From NCBI RefSeq assembly GCF_051020975.1, contig NC_135041.1, positions 6,336,256 to 6,400,255 of the forward strand: a stretch of 64,000 nucleotides of DNA, read 5' to 3'. How positions within the stretch are numbered: position 1 is the stretch's first letter; every line of letters begins with the position of its first letter. Below, one piece after another: positions 13,001-25,911 of the stretch. Position numbers and translations under genes: made by a program. The notes below the pieces were generated by a model, which did not search any database, was not told the DNA's origin, and saw only the letters and a list, made by a program, of their open reading frames with translations. The DNA comes from Osmia lignaria lignaria. Lineage: Eukaryota > Arthropoda > Insecta > Hymenoptera > Megachilidae.

Positions 13001-15242
13001 ACAATACGTACGTTCGATTTCACTCTTGCTCGATAAAGAATCCCTAGGGCGAGGGAATATTTTTCTTTCTGCTTGATTACGAGGACGCGTCAACGTCGAT
13101 TACTGTTACGGTTTACGGAGACACGAGATTGCATTGATCGTCGAATGAAATCGGGCGTGTTGCGACTGTTGATGGAAACCGTGTACATAAACCGTATCGA
13201 TAAAATAGATACGTTTATTTTAATAAACAAAACATTGGATGGAAAAGGAAACTTGATTAATTAAAAATCTGATATACAAATAATATATAATAGAGATGAA
13301 GTTGAATTATCAAGACGGTTGAGGTTTACAACCCCTTCGCTAGGTAAGAGTTCTTTTACCTTCCCTTCCTCTCTTCATTTATTAATTTCTGAGAAACAGC
13401 ACCCTTGCTGGTTCGTCTCGAGTCTCCTCTCGTAGCTCGGCCGCTTCTTCGCGACGTCGAACCTGTATAGCTAGGTCGTCGTCGCCGTCGCGTCGTTTCG
13501 TTCATCCGTTTCTTTTCTACCTACCGTACACCGTCGTCGCAGATTGGCCAGGCAGGCAACCAGCCAACGAACAAGCCGGCCCGGCATCGTTCCTCTTTCA
13601 TCGTAGCTAAAGTAGGAGAATGACTGACTCCGGCGAAGCCACAAACTAATTACGACCTGGGGCGCCGTCGAGAGTAGAGGCGCCGGTGGCTCACTAGAGA
13701 TTGTCCGGGCTGCGAGGTGGGACAAGGAAAGACGAGGAGAAAAGCGAGAGACGTAGAACCGAGGACACGTAGAGTAAGTAGATGGTAGGAGATACTGAAA
13801 GAGGATGTTGAACCGAGGAAGGATAAGGATTCTCCTGGTATCGTCTGCGTTATCACGAATTTACGTAAACGTATCTAGCCAACTGTAAGTACGTAGCTTG
13901 CCTACTCGTGTTAACTATACTCGAGTGGCTGAGTTCCGACGCCTTTCCCGACGTAGGCTTCTTCAGGACACGAGGAACCGTCGGATAAACGCCGGCCTCC
14001 GAGCAAAGAAACTATAAGTGGTAGAAATTCAAAAGGGATTTGGATAAAATCTGGACATGTAATCTTTGACACTTTGAAAGCAATGAATCTTTTAATTTTA
14101 GATTTTTTTCCTATTAGGAAAAAGGAGAAATGGGAAATGGAAATTCGATGAAAATTTTTTTGGCTGTGTATTAATTAAGCCAGACTGAAATTGAATAAGA
14201 ATAATTCATACTTCTTCGCTTTATTAGTCCGACCCGTGTTCTCTACCGAGTCTGGTATTTAGCAATATTGCGTAACCTGAGAATGATTGTAGCAATAAGT
14301 TTGCTTGCCATCCCCCTGGAAACCATACCGTGCTAATTGTATTTTAACCGGCTCTCTGCTCTCGGTTCTTTCTCCCCTTTCTCTCTCTCTTCCCTTTTTC
14401 TCCATCGTTTCCCGACTCTTTCTCTGTCTCAGATTTGTACGCTGCCTTGCGTCCTAATGAACGCGAGATTGTGCGTTTGCGAGAACATTAACGTTGATTT
14501 CATTTTATTTCGCGCACGCAGCGACGCGCTTTGTGTACATGCCGGTTTAATTAAAACGGGATATTTATACGTAACCGTATTCAAAATATTACGAGCAAAA
14601 ACGATGGGAAGCGAAAGCGGGGGAAAAACGAAAAGTCGAGTAAGGTAACCAGACGACTAAGAATCCAGCAGTTGCAAACGGTACGATAAAACTGTAGCAG
14701 GGAGGAGGAAAGAAATATAATATTACTCTTTGCCTTAAATCATTATTTGCGATTCGTGAAATGAGCACGGCATCGAACTGCTACCGAGATCACCGTTTAC
14801 CCTGTACAAACGCTATTTATCACGACGATAGCGGAATATTAAAAGAGAAACGAGCGACAGTGTACACCGATTCGCCATTTTTAATCGTGGAAACGGAAAG
14901 AAGATATCGTTTCGATTCCGTTTTCAAGCTGGGCCACACTTTATTTCGCCACGTACACGTAATTGGCGTACTAAAGCGTTTTATCGGCGACCGGTGTCAC
15001 CGGTGACGCCAATAACTCCAAGTTCCTCTGTAATTTGTATCAGCAACGATGGCATAGTAACGCGGCGTGCGCCGCATACACACATCAATTATACGTGCCG
15101 GTGAATTCTGCCGCGAGAGAGTCACCAGCCTGAACATTGGTATGGCTGTGTTCGATAATAACTTCCGGTATAAGCCGCGGCCACGGTGATACGCCGCGCA
15201 CGAAAATGCCTTCATCGCGACCGATGCGATGACGGGGTAAAG
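7006..15242. other. Non-coding stretch, no supported gene
   Basis: No gene can be supported here. A GA/TA run lies at 10080-10110. A GC-rich patch at about 13400-13760 has open frames on both strands, but they are arginine/serine-rich shadows of one another with no conserved motif. The GT donor-like site near 13772 (gtaagtag) has no coding sequence before it. The rest is AT-rich with scattered homopolymer runs. Confidence 0.5.
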
Positions 15243-15290
15243 GGTGGTGGTGGTGGCGGCGGCGGCGTTGATGGCGATGGTGGTAGTATC
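15243..15290. repeat. GGT/GGC trinucleotide tract
   Basis: Interrupted ggt and ggc triplets run through this short stretch. They account for the histidine-rich and alanine/threonine-rich open frames read on the minus strand, which are therefore not taken as genes. Confidence 0.8.
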
Positions 15291-15737
15291 TACCACCGCG
15301 TCGACGCAATTAAATCCTCCAGCGCCTAATTGGCTACCTCATCTGGCCTAGGCTTAATTGAACAGTATGGACATAACGATGTAATTACCGCGGCGATTTA
15401 GAAATACGTAAACTGAAACGTGCGAGTTGGACAGAGGGTTGAGACTCGTGTCGCGAGCCAGAGAAAAGAGGTCGAAAGGGAAGTTGAAGTGGCAGGGGGA
15501 AGAAAGAGGACCAGTGAAAAGGAGATAGCGTGTTAGGGGCCAGACAGAGTCTGGATATATGGCAAAGTAATTAAAGAGCTACTTCGCCATTACAAATATA
15601 CAGGATGTTGCATAGGTTTTTGTACAAATTTTGCTAGCGTATTCTATGGTTAAAGACGAAATTGAAATATCATATGATCCGCGACAATGTTAATAAGATT
15701 CTTACGACCTTTCGGACGGATAATTAGTATCCAGAAG

Positions 15738-16405
15738 CTGGATATATGCAACAAAAGTTTGGCTGGATATATGCAACATCGCTATCCCTTCCACTTGGGG
15801 AGATCTCCCTAGGCGAACCGAGCCGCTCGACGAGGAAACCGTGTAATATGATTTTTAACTTTTTCTTAATGAAACTTTTAATTGGTATCCAGAAGGGTAC
15901 AGTAGAAGCTGGATATATGCAACAAAAGTTTGGCTGGATATATGCAATATCGCTATCCCCTCCACTTGGGGAGATCTCCCTAGGCGAACCGAGCCGCTCG
16001 ACGAGGAAACCGTGTAATATGATTTTTAACTTTTTCTTAATGAAACTTTTAATTGGTATCCAGAAGGGTACAGTAGAAGCTGGATATATGCAACAAAAGT
16101 TTGGCTGGATATATGCAATATCGCTATCCCCTCCACTTGGGGAGATCTCCCTAGGCGAACCGAGCCGCTCGACGAGGAAACCGTGTAATATGATTTTTAA
16201 CTTTTTCTTAATGAAACTTTTAATTGGTATCCAGAAGGGTGTACCCTTCTACTGTATAGAAGCTGGATATATGCAACAAAAGTTTGGCTGGATATATGCC
16301 ACATCGCTATCCCCTCCACTTGGGGAGATCTCCCTAGGCGAACCGAGCCGCTCGACGAGGAAACCGTGTAATATGATTTTTAACGTTTTCTTAATGAAAC
16401 TTTTA
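15738..16405 (+). repeat. Tandem array of 171-bp units, nearly four copies
   Basis: Units start with ctggatatatgcaacaaaag at 15738, 15909, 16080 and 16263. The first two are 171 bp, the third is 183 bp because of a 12-bp insertion near its end, and the last is cut short at about 16405. Copies differ at only a few bases, so the array is recent. Each unit holds a second ggctggatatatgca, a perfect 12-bp palindrome gggagatctccc, and a T-rich tail. Because 171 and 12 are multiples of three and the units lack stops in one frame, the whole array reads as a 224-codon ORF (15746-16420) of repeated 57-residue blocks. This openness is a by-product of copying one open unit and is not by itself evidence of a protein. 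The preceding 200 bp (caggatgttgcatagg at 15601) looks like transposon-derived sequence. Confidence 0.9.
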
Positions 16406-16579
16406 CTAACACATTTGTGAGATTTTTCTGATTAAAATGATACCAAACATAAGGCAGGCCGTACACCAAAGATGCATCAAACACGCAACATGCAACACGT
16501 CACATGTTGTGTACGAACATAGAATATGTATCGCAACTGAATACAAACGATGTGTACGGACGCAGAATCAACACCTCGA

Positions 16580-16640
16580 CTGGATATATGCAACGTCTGG
16601 GTCCCAATGTTTGTTGCATATATCCAGCTTTTACTGTACA
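16580..16640. repeat. Hairpin with an inverted partial copy of the 171-bp unit
   Basis: ctggatatatgcaac (16580-16594) is exactly complementary to gttgcatatatccag (16613-16627), a perfect 15-bp stem with an 18-base loop. The right arm continues as cttttactgtaca, which is the reverse complement of the unit junction tgtacagtaRaagctgg of the array at 15738-16405. So a piece of the array unit lies here in inverted orientation, about 175 bp beyond the array. Further upstream, acgcaacatg (near 16482) faces catgttgtgt (16503-16512) as another imperfect short hairpin. Confidence 0.8.
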
Positions 16641-16721
16641 TGGCTCCAGAAGTATTTTGAGACAGATAGAAAAATTTCTAAGCCCCGTATGCGTCGCCGA
16701 CTTTCCGGACAAATCCCTGCT

Positions 16722-16755
16722 ATCCACGGGAAGTATACAGAGCTTTCCCGTGGAT
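16722..16755. other. Short stem-loop
   Basis: atccacggga pairs with tcccgtggat (16746-16755) around a short loop, with one extra base near the stem base of the loop. It lies between the repeat cluster and plain sequence. No T-run or known RNA context identifies its role. Confidence 0.5.
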
Positions 16756-17278
16756 CTAATAATACAGATGAAGAATGATGAGGGATTAAGATACACAGAC
16801 TCGCTTTATTCGCGATCATGCAAAGCGGTCGGTTACTTCGAATCAAAGTGAAACGACCAACGTTGCCCCGTCAAAAGCTACTTGATCGATTATGTAAATT
16901 TTCAAGGAAGAAGTAGCTCCTCAGACGTCGAGAGTTCGCTCAGTCACGCGCTACCCTGGTCGACTTCTAGCTGAAATTATCAGACCGAACGTCGAGACAA
17001 AGTATCTTCGCCTCGGAAAATATAGCTCGTGCCCGATGCTTACGAAATTTCGCAGTAACCCATTTGCTATAGAAATTGCTTTGTAAACACGTGTTTCAGG
17101 GAACGAGGTTTCGCGAACGGTGGCGCTGCGATTGCAAATTGCCGATATCGAGCAATATTGCGATAAATGACGAGGCCGCTGATGCTCGGAGAAATCCGAT
17201 TACGCGATATCACGGGTAATTGCATGCACGATGAATCGATCTTTATTGAAAAAAAAGTACTCTGCAAATTGCGTTACA

Positions 17279-17309
17279 ACGAATGAACGAACGAACGAAC
17301 GAACGAATG
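17279..17309. repeat. Tetranucleotide (CGAA) microsatellite
   Basis: Seven or so tandem gaac/cgaa units, bounded by gaat variants at each end. Confidence 0.85.
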
Positions 17310-20300
17310 TCGACGTCGTTGCGAAACCACGAGAGAGGGAAATCTTTTTTTTTTTACATGAGTCCCGTGCAAATTGACCGGTGCTAATTGAAACTGGACG
17401 ATCACGATATCCCGCGAAATTAAATCATCGTACAAAAATCGTTTCGCAACGGTTATTAATTATGTAAAACCGAAATGGTACACGAGAGAAATTAAACAGA
17501 TACACGTTCAACGTCCGTGTGGAAGACGAATGAAGCACGTTGCCACGTTTCGGCCGGAAATTTGCCGAACTTTGACTGCCGTGACTAAACGGACGGTTAG
17601 TAACATGAACCGCGAAAGAGAGAGAGAGCGTAATAGAGCAACAGCTGCTAGGGAAAAAGATGAAAGGTTGAGGGTGTGGAAGGGTGGTCGGATGCGGAAG
17701 GGAGGAAGAAAAATGGGATCCAGAGGATCGAGAGGTCACGTGCTACGCTGTCAGAGGGTAAATGCAACCTGGGTCGAACCTTGTCGAGGGATTATCGATA
17801 CAGCTTTGCAATAAGTGTGTTAACAGCTCCTGGCGATGGACAGCTGGTAATCACTCGACGATCAACTCTTCTTCCTAAACTTTTCTTTCTTCTTCTCTAT
17901 TGTTTCCTGGTGTTCGAAGAATTGTTTAAGAGATTCGTGGCTGAGATAAATGAATGTTATATTTACGGACATTACGATGGAAAGAACGATATTGATGGTG
18001 ATAATGATCGTTAAGCTTGGAATTAAAAGTTAACGATGGGATTTCAATAGGATTGAACCGTAACTATTACTTAACATCGCGCTACGTCGTATTAAACGAT
18101 TATATCTACATCTGATAATCTTTTCAATGTTATTCGTGGAACGTATAAAAGAGATTGATGCTCGAAAAATAAGCGGAAAATTATTTAACAGTCATTTGAC
18201 TTTATCGAAGAAGATTTATTTCCCATGTTACGTTGGATTACTATTCGCTCCACCTTCTGCAGAGAACAATGAAATGCAAAAGGGAATTAATCAAATTGTA
18301 TGTGTTGATCCGTGAAATTGTACAAGTTACCTTAGCGGTTAACCTTCTGAAACGGATACTCTAGGGAACATGGACGTTGCATGGTCAAACTGCTGAAACA
18401 TCGGCGTACAAATCAAATTTGTAACTACCGAATCCATCTTGCTGTTGGCCCCTGCTGTCTTCATTCTTTAGACCAGCTAGAAGATAACTCTTATCGATCA
18501 ACCTGACAAACGGAAAGAAGATAAAGTTTGGAAGAAAAAGGATACAATCCATAATACAGAAAAACGCGTATATCAATTAGAACATCCTGAAAGTCAGTAA
18601 TGATCTCAGAAAATTTGATTCAGAAATACTCTACTCTTCGTGAGACATGCGTAAATCTGGAGCAAGTGATAGAGGATGTGCGAATGGAGGGCAGGAGAAC
18701 TGTGCCGGACCGATCCGTGGCTTAGCGATTTGTCGACGTCTTCGTTGCGGCAAAGATGGAATCGAAGCAACCATCTAGGTTCTTCTATCCTCGCGATATC
18801 TCCTCTCCCTCTTGGTCTCTACCCGGAAGGACTTGTATTCCTGTCACGGAAGCGAGGTCGCGAGTATTCCCGACACGGAAGCGAAAGGTAACGATGTCTT
18901 TGCGGGAAACGACATCGACGTGATATCACACGTGATTCCATGTAGCTACATGCGGCACACGCTATTGCGCCTCGTTTCCTTTTGCACCTCCACCCTCTTC
19001 CGTTCGATACAATTTCTCGCTCTTAACGAGCAGGTTAATAAATAAATAAGCCCTCTATTTTTTTGTCGATAAGACACTTCGTTCACGGAGCAAGCTATTT
19101 GGTACGCTTGCTGGGTAACCTTGTCGAGTTTGCCGATATAAATGGTACAACTACATTAGCGTTCGGACAGAGACAGAAGGAAGAGCATTATTTAGAGCTC
19201 GAGGGAAGAGACGTCGTTTTTTATTCTTCAAAGAGAAACTACACGTTTCGAAGTAGTTTTAATATTTCTTAACTCTTTTAACAAAGTGTATGTTAAATCA
19301 AAGATTTTATACCGTATAAAAGGAGCAAAGACATTATTCAGGGAGCTGAGTAATAATTAGGCGGGTGGAGGATGGTGTGAGGCTACGTCAGCGCCGTTTG
19401 GCCCAGTTCCTTTTCGTCCAGGATCGATGTCCAAGCGACCGTACGAAAAGGACGAGTTTAAAACGTGACCACTTGGCCGTCAAGCGATCACGTCCCGCGG
19501 AATCAACGTTTTCCTTCTCTTCTGTGCTTTTTTCTCGCCCGCAGGAAAACGGTAAACAACGGACAGAGCCAAACGATGGACGAGGCTCGATACCGATGGT
19601 CGATCGAAGAACCTCGACGATTGATATTTTCATCGACAAGGCTTGGTATCGGTGTCGAGGAAACAACGGATTTGCTCGATCGTTCCGAGTTATTTTATCT
19701 CTTGCTCCGATGCTCGTGTCAACCGTATGGTTGTTTCGACGATGCCCGAAGGCACGGTCATATTTTATTGGTAATTCAACCGGTTGACGTTGACAGGTTG
19801 CTGCTGGTCGCACGGTCGATTCGATTTTCGAAAAAAAAAAAGAAGAAAAAATTTTTTTTATTGTGTGCCGTAGAGGTCGTCGGCAGAAGACAATCTGGCG
19901 TACTCGATAATTAATGGGCCGTTTTGAGCGAGTTAGAGATAGCAACGAGAACAACGGTGTCCCGTGAACCGTGGGAACGCATTTTAACGGCCCGTTAACA
20001 AAGCACCGGTAGAATGAATTTTTTCGTCGCGGCAATCTTTCATCTCCTCTTATCGCTGCGAGCAGCCAATTTCATTTGGCGGTCGAGTAACCGGCGACCA
20101 AGGAAATTTCGACGTGACTTATTTTGTTTGATTGCCACCACTTTGCTGTTCCTTACTTTGCACCTGTCGCGAACGGCCGCGCCAACGTGTGCTCCCTGAG
20201 CATGTAATTATCGCTCGACCGTGTATACAACCATGAGGTTGTTTTAATGGTTCATAAAGTATTCAAAAGCAGACTCGCGATTTGCCCGGGTGTATATACG

Positions 20301-23300
20301 TACGCGTGTTTACCACCAGAGGAGAAAAAATATATACACGGTTCCTCTCTGGTACGGAAAATTAAACGAACGATAAATCAAGCCACCCGATAAAACGTAA
20401 TAAAAAGCAAAGAGAGGAGCGAAAACCATTAAATAACGAGTAGGAGTACGGGGCGGAGGATTATTTATGCAAACGTACGTACAGTCACAATGTTCTGTAT
20501 TCTGTTTTCGGTTACACGTTCACTTGCTCGCTTTTGCTTTCTTTCGATATCACTCCCCTATTTGATTCCCAATAGGATGTTTCTTTTTTTTTCACCACGA
20601 AACGTCTTTTCACAATGTTTTTCTTACACCTTAATACCTTTTTATTTCGCGCGGTTAATATTTCCCTGCTTGACACGTTAAAATTTTCCCACGCAACGCG
20701 GTGAATATCTCCTTATCCGACGCGATTACAATTTTCTTTCATTACGGACCAATAACTCGGAGCAACAATCTGAAGCAGTAGATTAACAATTTAATCCTTA
20801 ATAGTCTTAATAAGCCGTATTATCGCGTGTCGTGTCGGGCAAGACTGTTTCTACTGTAGCAGTAAACGTGTTAACGACGCGATAAAAAGTCGGCCTTGCA
20901 ATCGGTGCTACGGATTCGACGCGGTTCAAATGTTAGATTAAACATCTGACAAGTTCTGTAAGAAATCCGGTCTTGAAAACGATAAATAAAAAAAGTTTTA
21001 ATACCGCTTTAGTGGCTTCTTGAAACGAGCTCCGGTCGAGGATGTTCGGTAATTTGTGGATAATGACTTTTACTCTCTGTTTAACGGTAGTTTCGTTCGC
21101 ACGAGTTTTCCACGACTCCATCTCGTAACTCCCTGCTAAATGATCGGAAAAACGTCATTAATTGACGCGCCCTTGTTTTTTCCACGTGACCTGGCGATCT
21201 CGTCAAACTTTTCCCTCTTTTTCTTTCTTTTTCATTAATACCCAGCGATCTTGAATATAAGTTTTCTTTCTTAAACGATAGAAACAGTAAAATATGGGAT
21301 GAAGCATGTTCGTAATTTTCCTTGAAATTTCTCTGACAACGACGGAGAATAAAAATAGCGAATTTCAGTGAAAAGAGAAACTGGAATGCCGCGTTTATAT
21401 TCAACGTAGCAATGCGAAACTATTTTTTACAAGTGTAATAAGCAACGACCGAAGCGGAAGCTCGACTCGTGTTGCTCCTTTTTCTCTGGCCTTACCGGAA
21501 GGAGGTAAATCGCGATGCGACGTTATCTAACGATTTCATCGGGACGATATTAACGGTTTGCTTCATTTGCATACCACGAAACGGGGGAAGAATAGAGAAG
21601 GTAGCCTGATAAAAATCATCGTTGACCGTGGAGATGAAATAAAGCATGTCATAATGCTTTAATAAACGTCACGTGATAGCGGGACAACCTTATGGGCCAT
21701 GCACAATGAAACGCTCGGTAATAATCCACTGTCGCGCGGATAAGGATCGTTGGCCGGTTGAGAAGACAACATTTCAGCGATTTTCGTGTCAGAATCCACG
21801 TCGATACAAACAACCCCGATAAAAGCGTAGGAAGGAACGGTGCGAAAAACAGTGAATAATTTGTCGCTTATTACGTGCCTTCGTCACGCAATTATCCCTC
21901 GGAATTTTATAGCAGAGAGATTACTAGTTCGATAATAAAAGTGGCATGAAATGAGCTATCGGGCCCTTCAGGTCAGAAATTTAAAATGAAGGTGGTAACT
22001 GGTGATAATGTCATTGCTATCCTTCGCTCAGTTCAATATACAAAGATAATTTCCATAAAAATGAGGAAAAAAATGAGAAAATACAATAGAAAATTAGAAG
22101 AAGAAAAGAAAAATAATTATGAATAAATCATCTGTTTGAAAGTAAATAAATTGTTGAATGGAGGCGAGAGTATCTCGTATTTAATTTCCATTCGAATCCA
22201 TCGAGCTCGGATAAGTTTAACCATATTGATCGGCCTGGTTGCTGAACGAGAAGGCAAACAGTGAAGCACGATAACATCGGTACCGGAAACCTCCGCGGTT
22301 GATAGATATCATGCGGAAGCTACGCAGTCTCGAAAATTTGCAGGCTGCCTTCTAGAAGCACGCAGACGCAAACAAACATATTTCCACCTTTAATACAGAG
22401 AAAATTAACAGGATACGTATTTTGAAACACTGCAAATTTTCATAATTTTCCCAACCATGTTTCACAAGATAATCCTCCATATTTTTCACTGCTCCTACCT
22501 TATTCTCCACTGAATTTCAACGAAACGTTTCTCCTCACTTTTGACGCCCGTATTCGTCATGAACCATTAATCTAGCAAATGAGGTATGGCGCGCTATAAT
22601 AATTATGATCATTCAGCATTTGTTAATTGCCATTTTTTCCATTTTTTTTCCAATTTACCGGTGACCTCTGATGACATGCAACGCATTGATTATATTTATT
22701 TATATCAAATTCCTGTGCAAATTTTCCTTCGTACTTCAGACGGCTACTATTTACATTTCTTCGACCTGTTTATCAGAACTCTTTCTGTACATTTACCTTT
22801 GCGAATTTCGAGCGATATTGAGAGAGCTTTCAGATCGTGGCATAAATAACCGAAATTCACATCGACGTCATACTCGATGCTATTACAAAAAAAAAAATGG
22901 AAAAAAAATGATACGAGCACGAATGTACGCGAGGTTGACGTTGTCGTTGCACTAGCGAAACTCATTAACCGACAGTTTCGGATGGATATGGGTCAAATGG
23001 CCGTTGGTTTCATCATTCGTGTCTCATTTACCATAGAAGGCAGGAAGAAAAATTGAGCTAACGGGGAAAAAATCAACGATGGTCGTTAGCGAACTCGATA
23101 AGATTATTTTTATTGCCTCGAATGTAATCGGTCGAACGATTTGCATGGCTCTGAAAGAATGCTTCGCAAAACAATTTTTTACGAGGTAAACGTTCCTCTG
23201 CGATGTTGCAATCCCAAAGGAGAATAAAGTAAAATTGATTTTAAAAAGTTAGGTTTTACGAGTGAGAAGATAACGAATCTTTGTTTGGATCAAAGTAGAA

Positions 23301-23907
23301 GATAAAACGATTCTTCGTGATCCATACTGGATATGGTTTATCCATCTAAGTATTTAATGATGTGAACCAGAATTTGACAATAGCAGATGCATGATACAGA
23401 GCATTGAAGTTGAAACATTAAGCGACCAGTGATCAATGCAGCGATTACCAGGTCAATTAAGTAAACGAGAACGCGTCGCGCTCGATAATAAACAAGCATT
23501 CAGTATATCGAAGCGGAGAATTAACATTGTACCAGCTTGTGGAACTGTAAAACAGACTATAAACTTACAGTTAGAGCTGGGTAATGTCTTTTAAACCCAG
23601 GAGGAAAGCTTTCTTGTTGAGCTTCCTTCAACAGTAGAAATAACGATATTAATTAGTACAGCAAAATGAATTAATAAAATTAAGGATTAAGTTTCTGAAT
23701 TGAATATTTCAGCAACATAATATCGATAAAATTCAGAATCTTTCCACCTTCGTTTTTAAACATTTTTTAATAGCGAAATGACTTGAAATTATTAGTTAGC
23801 TTTAGAATGCACGCGAGTTCTCCTCCAGCTATTAACTCCTAGAGTAAACCTTTATCAAACAACCATAATGTAGAGTACAAGCAAATAGCACAATACATAG
23901 GAAAATA
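17310..23907. other. Non-coding stretch, no supported gene
   Basis: The region contains the longest ordinary open frame of the window (minus strand, 19388-20035, 215 codons). It overlaps several plus-strand open frames in the same GC-richer patch, has no recognisable domain, and is rich in Arg, Lys and Ser. It is judged a chance ORF. Poly-A/poly-T tracts occur at 19829-19860. Nothing else is supported. Confidence 0.45.
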
Positions 23908-24084
23908 TACTAGGTGGACCGAATAAAGTAGCATAAACGATTTTCTTTGAAACGAATGCAAATATCAACATATATAGAAGACCATTAAAGGTGATCATTT
24001 CATTAAAAAAGAAAAAAATAAGGGGTGTTTATTATAATTTTGAAGGAAATAAAATTGATACCATTTTAGTTAGACCACCCTGTA
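23908..24084. mobile_element. Short non-autonomous TIR element
   Basis: The left end tactaggtggaccgaataaa and the reverse complement of the right end, tacagggtggtctaactaaa, match over most positions. The start and end are TA-flanked. The 177-bp interior is AT-rich with no coding capacity. The ends resemble the GGGTGGTC-type termini of many degenerate insect MITEs. The superfamily is not assigned. Confidence 0.5.
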
Positions 24085-25891
24085 TGAAGAGGGAGAAAAT
24101 TGTTAACGTCGATAACGAGAAAATGCACCCTGATTAACGGTAGTTTATTAACATGTTGAAAATAGCTCAGAACGACATGCAAGCTTAATGCTAGACTAGA
24201 CCGTTCAGAAAAAAATCGATTAACTACATCTTGGATCTGAAAGATGAGGGGAGTACCGTTCCGTGGACTGATACACGAAGTTATCGATTTTTCTTCTCGT
24301 GTAGAATGCTTATCGATCAAATTGTTCTTCGTTCTGTAAATCGTATCCTTGGTCGTTTGGATCGACTTTCGTGCAACGCTTCCATTTGCCGCATTATTTT
24401 CAATTGGTCTCTTCGTACGCGAAATTACGTCTCTTCGCAACCCACCATAGAAAACGGTTGCTTTCGACAATTTCGTTGGCTGTTCATTATTCAATCGTTC
24501 GAGCGTGACGTGCTGAACTACTGCAAACGTACAGATAGTTGCCATTTTCAGTTTTAACGAACGGGAGTTACTAACGAATAGCATTCTGTTCATTTGTTTC
24601 TTGCTTTTGTACGTCTCGTTTTATCGTCCTTCGATAAGTTAACTAATTAGGTTAGTTCATTACTGTAGGTATGATGTTACAGGGAGTCTAATGAAATCAT
24701 CGATAACTCAAGCATCGTTCAGTACGTTAATCTAGGAAGATTGTATCAATCGATTTTTGGTGAGAATGGGATGTAAACAGGACGTCGGCAATACCATTAC
24801 TTCAGAGATCAATCAAGAGATTATCCAATCGAGGAAGCATCATCGGTAAAACCGATACCACTGAATAGGCTAGAAACCATTGCTTCAAACCATTGGGACA
24901 TCATACATTTGATAGCAGAGGATTTCCATCATCATCGTGAAGTCCCTATTTCCCGCAAGTTCTCTACCTAACCATCGAGATCTATTCAAATAGATCACGT
25001 TTCCTAGCATTGAACATCACTTCATCTAAAGCAGATAGTCTGGCAGAAAGTCTTATTGACGAGTCCATATCTGTACGATCCCTTCGTTTCATTTTATCGC
25101 TTCGTGGTTATTCACCTTCTTCTTTATTTGACACAGTCTCCGTGCGTGTTTAAACACCTTTCAGCGTAATATATTTTTGTCGCCACGGTAACGAAATAAC
25201 AGGAGGCCGTGTGCTTTTGTTATATCCGCTTCACGTCCTTCCTTCCGCCCGATTTTCCTTCGTTTAATGGTCAGGATTTATAGTTATTGTCGATTTAGCG
25301 ACACGTACGATTAGTGAATCGCCCCGATCGCAGGTCAACAGGGAAAATGAAAGTGTAGCGGAGCGAAAAAAATAGATGGCGAAGCAGTTATCTGGTGACC
25401 TAAGAAAGAAAACAATATAAAGGAAAAAACGTATTTATCGTGGATAGATTCACGGGTGATTTCTCGAGTCACGACCTTACACGGGGTAAATTGAACAGAA
25501 CTGAAAAGCATAGAATTTCATAATGGTGATGAAAATTGTTTAACGAGGAGGTCGAGTACTGCCAACTCAAAATGTATTTCAGTTATGACCATAAACATCA
25601 ATTATATACTGAAGTATCCAGGATCAACATTGAAACTTACGAAGAGCTACTTGACAATATATTGATGGCACACATCCAATACTCCGGTATTAACGTAGCT
25701 TTTATTTTGCGAATAATGAAAGACTGTTGACCTGTATAACGTTAACCTCGTTAATTAGTTCACAGTTTAATATTGAATAATTCTCTAATTTAAAGCACTT
25801 CTGTTATCTGTTTAGAAATTATTGTTGCAATCTGTTAATCGAGCCCAATAGATATCGAATTTCAATTCACACTTGGCAATTTAACACCAGC

Positions 25892-25911
25892 ACAACCCCT
25901 ATAGGGGTTGT
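25892..25911. repeat. Perfect 20-bp palindrome
   Basis: acaacccctataggggttgt equals its own reverse complement. The flanking bases do not extend it. It is GC-richer than the surrounding AT-rich DNA. Confidence 0.9.

Noticed and set aside
15746..16420. 224-codon ORF across the tandem array as a gene
   Set aside because: Copying one open unit of 171 bp keeps the frame open automatically. No signal, domain or flanking gene structure is present.
19388..20035. 215-codon minus-strand open frame
   Set aside because: It has no motif, is rich in Arg/Lys/Ser, overlaps several plus-strand open frames in a GC-richer patch, and has no splice or start context.
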